Shown: positions 8,053 through 15,300 of the stretch, piece after piece
How positions within the stretch are numbered: the first letter of the stretch is position 1
How the letters are laid out: every line of letters starts with the position of its first letter
NCBI GenBank assembly: GCA_020847075.1
Contig: JADLCS010000062.1
Location: 16,450 to 80,449 of the forward strand
DNA: 64,000 nucleotides
Source: Gammaproteobacteria bacterium
GTDB lineage: Bacteria; Pseudomonadota; Gammaproteobacteria; SZUA-140
Direction: 5' to 3'
Program-made: the position numbers and the translations under genes
Notes under the pieces: generated by a model
The model's database searches: none
What the model saw: the letters and a program-made list of their open reading frames with translations, nothing else
What the model was told of the DNA's origin: nothing

Positions 8053-9192
8053 ATGAACAACTTGCTGCCCTCACTCACTGTCCTGCTGGTCGGAACGATC
8101 ATTCTCCTGCTGAGCGCCCTCGGCCTCGTGGCCGGCCTCCATCTGCGCCGGAGCCGTCTGCACCAGAACGACCTCCAGGCGGTCATGGACATCGCGCGCC
8201 ACGTCGGGCAGTCACCCGCCGCCCGACCGGGACATGCGCCCGGCCTTCCGCCCGAGCCCATCCATGGAGAATTCGTCGAGCGCACCAACCGGACCATCGG
8301 CGAGATCCACGAGGCCATCGCGCGGCTGGATGTGAAGCTCGGCCAGACCCATCGCGAAGACGTCATGCGCGACGAAGAGCTCGATCGCAGAATCGGGAAG
8401 GAAGACCACCGGATCCTCGCGCTGCAACAGGAATTGCAGGACCTCAGGACACGGCACACGGACCTCGAGCAGCAACTGCAACAACTGCGCGCCGGGATCG
8501 AAGACCGCGCCCGCCGCGAGGCCTCCGCCGAAGCGAAGACCGCCGAGACATCGATATCGACAACGGCAGCGGCGCCGGCCGGCGGCACGGCATCGATGGA
8601 CGACTTCGCCCTGCCCGAATCCGTGCTCAACGAACTGAAGGAAGTGGTCCAATCCGCCACGCGCCAGCCGCGCCCCGCGCCCGCGATGAAACCGCAGGTC
8701 GCCCGAATGCCGACCGATATGCCCCGCCCGGCGGCTTCCGCGCACAAGACCGCCGCACCGCCGACGCCGGCACACCCGGCCACCGCACGCTCGGCCGGCG
8801 CCGTGGCGCATGCGGTCGCGCACAAGGAAAAGGTATCGGTCGAAGAACCCCAGTTCGCCTTCGATCCCGCGCGGATCGACGATCTGTTCAACGCGCCATC
8901 CTTCATCCCGGGCGCCGCGAATGCGGGCATCAATGTGGAGGAGCTCGACCTCGAGGACCTGAACCCGGACCCTCCCGATGCAGGCGCGGAGAACCCGGAG
9001 GAACCCCCGCACTACGACGCGGAACGCGTGTTCTATCAGGCCTCGCCGCAGACCGGGATCAAGGCGGGCTGGTATTTCACCGTACGCGGCGGCAAGACAC
9101 ACGGCCCGTTCGGCACCAAGGAGGCCGGCGAGCGCGTGCTCCAGGAAATGATCGAGCAGTTCAAACGCACCGGCGACAGCGGCGGCCGCTGA
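8053..9192 (+). CDS. Membrane-anchored coiled-coil protein with C-terminal WYFTVRGG-GPF domain
   Basis: A 379-residue protein. Residues ~8-32 form a single transmembrane helix (LTVLLVGTIILLLSALGLVA), residues ~75-160 are heptad-rich and predicted coiled coil (the KEDHRILALQQELQDL region), residues ~165-270 are low-complexity Ala/Pro linker, and the last ~55 residues repeat the domain of the 75-residue protein at 7700. AGGGG lies upstream of the ATG. The topology suggests one membrane anchor, an extended stalk and a terminal interaction domain. I do not recognise a function. The two genes lie in tandem and probably arose by domain duplication. Confidence 0.72.
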   Translation: MNNLLPSLTVLLVGTIILLLSALGLVAGLHLRRSRLHQNDLQAVMDIARHVGQSPAARPGHAPGLPPEPIHGEFVERTNRTIGEIHEAIARLDVKLGQTHREDVMRDEELDRRIGKEDHRILALQQELQDLRTRHTDLEQQLQQLRAGIEDRARREASAEAKTAETSISTTAAAPAGGTASMDDFALPESVLNELKEVVQSATRQPRPAPAMKPQVARMPTDMPRPAASAHKTAAPPTPAHPATARSAGAVAHAVAHKEKVSVEEPQFAFDPARIDDLFNAPSFIPGAANAGINVEELDLEDLNPDPPDAGAENPEEPPHYDAERVFYQASPQTGIKAGWYFTVRGGKTHGPFGTKEAGERVLQEMIEQFKRTGDSGGR

Positions 9193-9222
9193 CCACCGGC
9201 GCGCCGCCTTCTCTCCGCGCCT

Positions 9223-9507
9223 CTAGCGGGAATCCGGAGACAGATATTCGTCCCGGCAGGCGTCGCGCAGCATCTCCGCTGCGGCGTCGCTGCCGATCCG
9301 CGGCAGAACGCTGAACAGACAGCCGCGGTAATTACGCTCCCGCTCCGCCTGCGACACGACGCCCTCGACCGGAGCGGTGCGCAGGATCCGTATGCGCTCA
9401 TCGAACGCACCGTCCGCGGCCACGCCTTCGCGCCCGAACCACAACGCCCCGGACAACATCACCGCGAACACCCCCACCCCACACAATACGACCCGTCTCC
9501 CGTTCAT
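9223..9507 (-). CDS. Small membrane-anchored protein, function unknown
   Basis: A 94-residue protein with an N-terminal hydrophobic helix (residues ~5-24, VVLCGVGVFAVMLSGALWFG) acting as an anchor or uncleaved signal, then a polar region with two cysteines (RGCLF and DACRDEY) that might form a periplasmic disulphide. GGGGGAAGGG lies 2-11 bases before the ATG. It is convergent with the coiled-coil protein gene, 30 bp apart. No family is recognised. Codon use looks like that of its neighbours. Confidence 0.5.
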   Translation of the reverse strand: MNGRRVVLCGVGVFAVMLSGALWFGREGVAADGAFDERIRILRTAPVEGVVSQAERERNYRGCLFSVLPRIGSDAAAEMLRDACRDEYLSPDSR

Positions 9508-9782
9508 CGCCCTTCCCCCTTCAAGCCTGGCTCATCCGAATTCATCGCTTCCGCGCGCGCAGCCGCGCCGGCGGCGGGTCCGCGCGGCATCAGGATGACA
9601 AAGAATGCGACGAAAAAGTACCCCGACGACACTTGGAGGAGGGGGGATCGAGCCGCCGAGGCATAAAGGACCAGAGAGGATCGGTCGAGGCAGGCGAGCA
9701 CGCCTGCGCCACCCTGCACAGTAAAACGGATCGCGCTTAACCCCGGCTTAACGGCATCAGCCCGCGCGCGCCCGGAACCGCC

Positions 9783-9816
9783 AAAAAAATAGCCCCCGGT
9801 GGAGGAACGCGGGGGC
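9783..9816 (-). terminator. Rho-independent terminator (minus strand)
   Basis: On the minus strand a 7-bp stem GCCCCCG/CGGGGGC with an 11-nt loop is followed by TA and seven T. It lies about 100 bp downstream of another terminator in the same orientation, so it could back up the first one or end a short independent transcript. Confidence 0.7.
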
Positions 9817-9917
9817 CAAGGATCAGGTAGGAGACAAACTGTTACAAATTCAGACCGGCGGCCCCGGAAAAGGTTCCATGAAAATCCAGAAATCCTTTAT
9901 GTGTATGAAATTCATTC

Positions 9918-9945
9918 AAAAAAAGCCCCGCAGGGGGTGCGGGGC
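9918..9945 (-). terminator. Rho-independent terminator after the 57-residue peptide gene
   Basis: On the minus strand the 8-bp stem GCCCCGCA/TGCGGGGC with a 5-nt loop is followed directly by seven T. It begins 77 bp after the stop of the peptide gene at 10022-10195, and so closes a short monocistronic unit. Confidence 0.88.
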
Positions 9946-10021
9946 GAATGAGGGGATGTTGCCAGGAGAGAAACTTGAAGCCCCATCCGTGGGCATAGGA
10001 CTCCTTACCTCGGAATTTCTG

Positions 10022-10195
10022 TCAGGCCCTCGATTTCAGGCATCCCTGAAACTCGCGATCGCCCAGCGGCCGCATGTACATGGCCGGGACGACCACTTTG
10101 GGCGATGCCGCGGACCGCGGGTGGCCGGCCTCCCGCCCGCCGGTAAGCGTTTCCCGCAGAGAGCCGGATTTGTTGATCTTTACGTGGCGTACCAT
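10022..10195 (-). CDS. 57-residue orphan peptide, sigma-54-type promoter, unknown function
   Basis: An ATG at 10195 is preceded 7 bases upstream by AGGAGG and opens a 57-codon frame ending in TGA at 10022. The peptide begins MVRHVKINKSGSLRETLTGG and ends in GDREFQGCLKSRA. It is basic (many Arg/Lys), has one cysteine, no tryptophan and no hydrophobic helix, so it is neither a membrane peptide nor secreted by a visible signal. A canonical -24/-12 promoter lies ~55-75 bp before the ATG and a strong terminator follows, making a complete monocistronic unit. I do not recognise the family. A peptide precursor, small regulator or DNA/RNA-binding peptide are all possible. It lies downstream of the diheme peroxidase on the same strand, but with its own promoter. 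Confidence 0.68.
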   Translation of the reverse strand: MVRHVKINKSGSLRETLTGGREAGHPRSAASPKVVVPAMYMRPLGDREFQGCLKSRA

Positions 10196-10250
10196 GTTCA
10201 ATCCTCCTGAATTTCCTGTTCGTTGCCCGTATGCGGACTCACCCTATGTT

Positions 10251-10268
10251 TTGCATCAGGCGTGCCAA
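10251..10268 (-). promoter_or_regulatory. Sigma-54 (-24/-12) promoter for the 57-residue peptide
   Basis: On the minus strand the sequence TTGGCACG-N4-ATGCA has the invariant GG and GC separated by exactly 10 bases, as in the consensus YTGGCACG-N4-TTGCW. The predicted start of transcription is near 10241, giving a leader of about 45 nt before the AGGAGG/ATG. The element closely resembles the pilA promoter at 50294-50310. Confidence 0.75.
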
Positions 10269-10460
10269 TTGCCGGGATCACGAGACATAATCAATAAAAA
10301 CAATATATTGAATATTTTCACGGAGACCCGGGCGCACTGAAGACGCGCCAGACAATGGTGCAAACCGCCGCTATGGGGCCAATTAAACCAGCCCTTACGG
10401 TGCAAAAAACTGACCTGGGGCAAGAATCGGAAAAAAACCCGCGCGGGGATCCATAGTGGC

Positions 10461-10477
10461 AAAAGAGACCCCGTCTC
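10461..10477 (-). terminator. Possible short terminator after the diheme peroxidase gene
   Basis: On the minus strand GAGAC-GGG-GTCTC forms a 5-bp stem followed by TTTT, about 20 bp after the peroxidase stop. The stem is short, and a second GC-palindrome with seven T follows at 10435-10450. Either may separate the peroxidase transcript from the peptide gene. Confidence 0.35.
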
Positions 10478-10498
10478 CGCGCGAACACGAAGCCGCGT

Positions 10499-11671
10499 CT
10501 ACTGGTGAGGGGGGTGATCGAGGGCTTCGTTCTGTTCCAGCAGGGGCTCGTAGCGGCGGTCGGTCAGCGTCTTCAGAAACGCCACCAGTGCGTTGATGCG
10601 CCGACTGTCGAGGGCCGGCCCGGTCTCCAGTTCCTTCAGGGAAATATTCTCGGGCACCTCGGGTGCCCCCCATTCCTTCCCGGTTTCCGGATCGATCTGC
10701 CGCCTGGGGTTGTGGCTGTTGTACTTATTGTAAAACAGGACCACGGTGCGCAGATCCCTGAACACCCCGTTGTGCATATACGGCCCGGTGACGGCGACGT
10801 TGCGCAGCGTGGGCACCTTGAACTTCCCTGCTGCATCCGCCTCATGCACCTCGGGATTCTCCTGCAACCCACGATCGACGAACCCCCCGCCCTTGCCGTT
10901 GAGCGCCCTCAGCTCCGTGTTGGCCGGCACGCCGATGTTGTGATACTCGTAGCTGCTGAAGGTTTCCTTTTCATCCACCTGGCTCTGCCGCAACCGGTGG
11001 CACAGATTGCAGTTGGTGAACTGGCGGGAGAAGAACAGGGTCATGCCCAGATTTTCCTGCGGGGTCATCTCGTATTCACCGCGCAGATAGCGATCGTATT
11101 TGGAATCGAACGGCGCGAAGAAATCCGTCTCCTCGAAGGCCGCGATGCTCTTCCTCATCGCGGCATAGGCCGCCTCGGTATCCGCCCAGATACCATCACC
11201 GTAGAACTGCCTGAACGCGCCGACATAGACCGGGTTCTCTTTCAACCGCTCGATCACCGCGGCCTGGCTAGGCATCGCCATCTCGATCGGGTTCAGCAGC
11301 GGATCCCCCGCCTGGCCCGCGAGGTCCGGCCGACGCCCGTCCCAGAACTGCCCGCCCACGTATTTTCCGTCCACGCCCCTGTGAAAACGGGGACTGAACT
11401 TCGCATAGGCGGCGGTGGGCGCGTTGCGGTCCCCCACCGAATGCCCGTCATCGCCCAGCGAGGCCGCGGCCAGGGCACCGCGGCCTCGCGTGTCGACGAA
11501 CCCCGCCTCCGGCGCATGGCAGGTGGCGCAGGCCTGGGTACGGTTCCGGGACAGATTCACATCGAAATAGAGCATCTGCCCCAGGGCCGCCGCATCCGGC
11601 ACGAGAGGCGCATCGGCGCAGACGGGCGCCACGCCGATCAGGGCCAGCAGGATGGGCAGATATTTGTTCAC
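10499..11671 (-). CDS. Periplasmic diheme cytochrome c peroxidase (CcpA/MauG superfamily)
   Basis: A 390-residue protein from a GTG at 11671. Residues 1-19 form a Sec signal peptide (LPILLALIGVAPVCA). Two c-type heme motifs are visible: CATCH (48-52) and CNLCH (221-225), plus the PTLRNVAVTGPYMHNG segment that supplies ligands in the bacterial diheme peroxidase family. These enzymes reduce hydrogen peroxide or, in MauG-like members, oxidise protein residues. The GTG start is chosen because it opens the signal peptide; an upstream ATG at 11734 would add 21 polar residues. A Fur box lies 80-98 bp upstream, implying iron repression. Which subfamily it belongs to cannot be decided by eye. Confidence 0.87.
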   Translation of the reverse strand: MNKYLPILLALIGVAPVCADAPLVPDAAALGQMLYFDVNLSRNRTQACATCHAPEAGFVDTRGRGALAAASLGDDGHSVGDRNAPTAAYAKFSPRFHRGVDGKYVGGQFWDGRRPDLAGQAGDPLLNPIEMAMPSQAAVIERLKENPVYVGAFRQFYGDGIWADTEAAYAAMRKSIAAFEETDFFAPFDSKYDRYLRGEYEMTPQENLGMTLFFSRQFTNCNLCHRLRQSQVDEKETFSSYEYHNIGVPANTELRALNGKGGGFVDRGLQENPEVHEADAAGKFKVPTLRNVAVTGPYMHNGVFRDLRTVVLFYNKYNSHNPRRQIDPETGKEWGAPEVPENISLKELETGPALDSRRINALVAFLKTLTDRRYEPLLEQNEALDHPPHQ

Positions 11672-11750
11672 GCGGATACCTAATCGAAGGGCACTGAAAG
11701 AGGGATGACGATGATATTCACCCTCCCGCCGCACACCGGTATAGACACCA

Positions 11751-11769
11751 GATCATGATAATCGTTCTC
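11751..11769. promoter_or_regulatory. Fur box upstream of the diheme peroxidase
   Basis: The 19 bases at 11751-11769, containing ATGATAATCG, match 16 of 19 positions of the classical Fur consensus GATAATGATAATCATTATC. It stands 80-98 bp before the GTG start of the peroxidase gene on the minus strand, a normal distance for promoter overlap. Confidence 0.75.
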
Positions 11770-11970
11770 GATTGAGAGCGCTATGACTAGGGCTACTGCG
11801 AAGCTCCACAAGTCTGGCTTATTGTATTCAATGTCCGGTAAACGATGGGAAACATTGAACAGTGCCTGGCATTTACCATCGGCGGGAAAAATTACGAGAT
11901 TTTATTTAACTATACCCGAGAGCAAGGATTGGCTTCTCAGCAGAGACTAATCTGTACTTAACTAGATTAA
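11770..11970. other. AT-richer intergenic DNA between the peroxidase and the Rhs immunity candidate
   Basis: These ~200 bases contain no credible gene. The base composition falls to clearly lower GC towards 11880-11970 and stays low through the adjacent small membrane-protein gene, consistent with imported DNA at the variable end of an Rhs locus. Confidence 0.45.
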
Positions 11971-12327
11971 TTACAGAAAATTGAAAATATCCTTAATAAG
12001 GGTACCTACGCACAAAACCGTCAAACTTATTGCATATAGATAACCAAAGAATAAAAAAAATCTACCACGTGGCTTGTGGTTAGGAATCCATGAATTCCCG
12101 CGCAAGCCAAATAACGCCTTACTCATCTCTTCAGGACGTGCCACAAGATAAATTGGCGCCCACCCGCATAGCATTGATCCTACTGCAAGAGCAGGATAAG
12201 GATAGCGCCCAGATGACTCATTAAAAACGTTCGCGGATACATATAGAATTACCCAGAAAAGCAGAACATTAACAATGCCCAGAATTACAATTGGATGCCG
12301 AAATGGGAGACCGAAAGTTAGAAACAT
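11971..12327 (-). CDS. Small membrane protein, candidate immunity to the Rhs toxin
   Basis: A 118-residue protein with three likely transmembrane segments (about residues 12-32, 45-62 and 90-112, the last including FGYLYAISLTVLCVGTLI). Its start at 12327 lies inside the 3' end of the Rhs gene (10-bp overlap), so the two are translationally coupled. A small gene immediately after an rhs C-terminus is the standard place for a cognate immunity gene. Its membrane location fits the hydrophobic, glycine-rich Rhs C-terminus, which suggests a membrane-acting toxin. It is more AT-rich than its neighbours. I recognise no family; immunity is inference from position. Confidence 0.65.
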   Translation of the reverse strand: MFLTFGLPFRHPIVILGIVNVLLFWVILYVSANVFNESSGRYPYPALAVGSMLCGWAPIYLVARPEEMSKALFGLRGNSWIPNHKPRGRFFLFFGYLYAISLTVLCVGTLIKDIFNFL

Positions 12328-15300
12328 GAATACTGGGCCTCTAAGCCGAATTCATCAGCCATTGCATCCGATATGCTCCAGCTTATCAAGCCAGACTGAA
12401 TAGCCAGATCAAATAGCGTACCAGAAAGTATCTTTATCAATGCTGGGACGCCTGATGCCGTAAGCGCCAATGAAGCGCCACCTAATGCGCCGCTAACAAC
12501 TGCCTTACCTACATCTTTACTAAAGATGCTACCAGTTTGCGCCGCCTTTGTTAGGCCACCCACAATACCACCGACTATCGATCCACCAATTGTAGCCGGA
12601 ATTGCTTGTATCACCTTACCATCTGGATCAAACCGATTGATTGGATCATCCAGTACATACCCATATAGATTCGTATCCCCGCCCTGAAATCTTATCGGAT
12701 CCTTCGCTGTCCATCTTCCCGTTTCGGGATCGTAATCTCTCGCCCCAAACCTGACCAGACCGGTATGTTGATCATGGATTCCACCCGCGAAGCCGAAGGG
12801 CTGGAAGCCCGGGTTGGTGTCGTTGATGACCCTGCCCCAGGCGTCATAGTCGATACGCTGGGCGATCGACCCGTCATCCGCATTGACCACCAGTCGCGGG
12901 CTCCCCAGGTGATCGGAAAGGATGCGATAGGTCACGCCGTTCTTGATCATGTAGCTGGGGATATTGGGTTTCTCGCCGTAGACGAAACGGGAAACCACGC
13001 GGCCCGAGCCGTCGAGCTCGGCGACCGGATTCAACTGATCCTGGTACAGAAAGCCCTGCACCAGGACGCCGCCCGCTTTCTTTCCGATCCTGCGGTTTCT
13101 TCCATCGATGACGTAATCGATATCGATATCTCCCGGCAGACCGACATGGCGCAGATTTCCCAACGCATCATAGCCATAGACGGTCGTCACCCCCGCCTCC
13201 GTCTTGCTGGCGAGTTCGCCATTTCCGGTATAGGAGTAACTTGCGGCGCCGAAAGACGAAAGCCTGTCCTGCTCATCATAGACCGCGATCAGAACGCCGT
13301 TCCGGTGAGTGCGGTTGCCATTGGCGTCATAGCCCCAGGCAGTGGAAATCCCGTTGCGGGTCACGCTTATGAGATGACCGGCCTGGCTGTAAGCGTAGCT
13401 TTCGGAGAGGCTCACGCCATTCAGGGTTTCCACCTTACTCGTGATCCGGCCCAGGGCATCGCGCTCATACTCATACCCGGCGATTGGGTCACCACCGACA
13501 CTCGCCGTATGCCCCACCGATTCGGCAAAGGTATTGTATGTCTCCGTGGTCGTCAGGTTCGCCAGAGAGGTCCCGCTCAACAGCCCGTTGGATGCCTCAC
13601 GGGCGATGGCGAGATCTCCGGCGTGGATCATCAGGCCATCATCGTCATAGCCGTAAGCGATCATGTCGTTATTGACCCCAATCCCTGTCCACCAGAAATT
13701 ATTGTCATAGGCATAGCTCACGATGCCGCTTACTTCGCCACTCATCGTCTCCGACAGCGGCAGAAAACCATCCCAGGTGTAGCTCAGATCGACGCCCGGG
13801 GCGGCGATCCGGGTCAACTGTCCGGTCGCCTGCCCGTAGGTATAGAGATACCGTCCCTGGGAGAAATCCAGCGCGCTTAATCGCCCGCCCGGATCATATC
13901 CGTATGCCACCGATTGACCATCCGGACGCTCGACCAAGGTCGGTTGTTTATCGAGATTGTAATGATACTGGGTCACCGTCGTGACGCCCGAGAGATCCGG
14001 CGGAGAATAGCGCGCATCCAGATTGACCGCCGTGTACTCGAACAGATGCGCCTCCCGCCCCGGCGGAAGAATCGAAACGAGATTTCCATTCGGGTCATAG
14101 GCGTAGCGGATCGTGCGGTCACCGGGCAGAACCTGACGGGTAATACGCCCCGCCGGATCATGATCGAGGGCCGTGACACGGCCCAGGGCGTCGGTAACGG
14201 TATCCAGGAAACCGTCGGCATCGTAAGACAGGGCGATCGATCGCGCCCCCGCGCCCACGCCCTGAGCGATCGTCATGAGACGCCCACGCGGGTCATACGC
14301 ATATAAAATCGGGTCGAGTCCGGTGACAATCCTTTTCAGGATGCGTCCCTGGTCATCGACCTCCACGACGCCGATCCGGGATTCGGGCGTGGTGGTGGTA
14401 TGGGTATTCGCCGCGACATCGTAGATCAACGATGTGACGCGACCATTGACATCGAGGGCATCACGCATGACGAGATCCGCCGCGGGGATTATGGTACGCC
14501 CGGCATTTACACTCGAACTCAATCCCGATGGGGTGGTCGTCGTCATCTGCGTCATGATCGGCGCCAGCATACCGAGTCTCGGGTCAGGGCCCGATCGGGT
14601 CGAAATCACGGTTCCATCGGCATCGACCGAGACAGTCCGACCGTCATCATAGGATGTCCGCCGCGTCTGCGCGCCATCCGGATGGATTATTCTCCTGATC
14701 TCGCCCCCGACGGCAGAAACATCCAAGGGATTGAAGACGATTTCTTCCGTCTGATAGACCGTGGTCCTGTTCAGCGCCGACGTCATATTCACCTGATGCC
14801 CGCGGGGAAGGGGAACCCTGGACAGGTCCCAGTATCCTCCAAGACCGTCCTCGTCGCGCACCAGCTTCCCGAAGGCATCGTACTGCATCAGAGAACGGTT
14901 ATTGCGCGGATCCATCATACCCTGTAACAGTCCACCAGACAGATAGGTGAATTCATGGGTCTCTCCCATCGGATCGGTGACGCTTGCCAGATAGCCCTCT
15001 CCGGTGAGGGAAACCGTCGTGCGAAGATTATCCGGGCTGTCGATCGCGACGACACCATGGTCGGTCGGATTACGCTCGATCGATGTCCTGTTCCCGTCAC
15101 CGTCTTCTATTTCCGTCAGATAATTCGCATCATCATAGCCGAACCGATAGAGAACAGATCCCGTATAGGCGTTTATCGTGTCCAGGTGACGCCCGTACGG
15201 ATCGAAGCGGTAGATCTCGTTACCATCACTCGAAGGGATGGAGATGTTCTCCCCGCTGAATCGGGGATACAGCGCCGCGACGACATAGACACGGCTGTCC

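Larger units (their letters stand above)
9508..10021. other. Intergenic region with two minus-strand terminators
   Basis: Apart from the two hairpins listed separately, I see no well-supported gene here. An open frame at 9504-9719 on the minus strand is discussed under rejected items. A 22-codon minus-strand frame without a ribosome binding site lies between the two hairpins. Confidence 0.4.

Noticed and set aside
9504-9719. 71-codon minus-strand frame ending in an ATGA overlap with the gene at 9223-9507
   Set aside because: The overlap suggests coupling and there is a hydrophobic stretch (SSGYFFVAFFVILMP), but the N-terminal half is not protein-like, no ribosome binding site is visible and no alternative start is convincing. 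It could be a real small membrane protein starting internally.
9827-9895. 22-codon minus-strand frame between the two terminators
   Set aside because: No Shine-Dalgarno sequence and no other support.
10256-10462. 68-codon minus-strand frame between the peroxidase and the peptide gene
   Set aside because: No ribosome binding site, unusual composition, and it overlaps the sigma-54 promoter. More likely chance.
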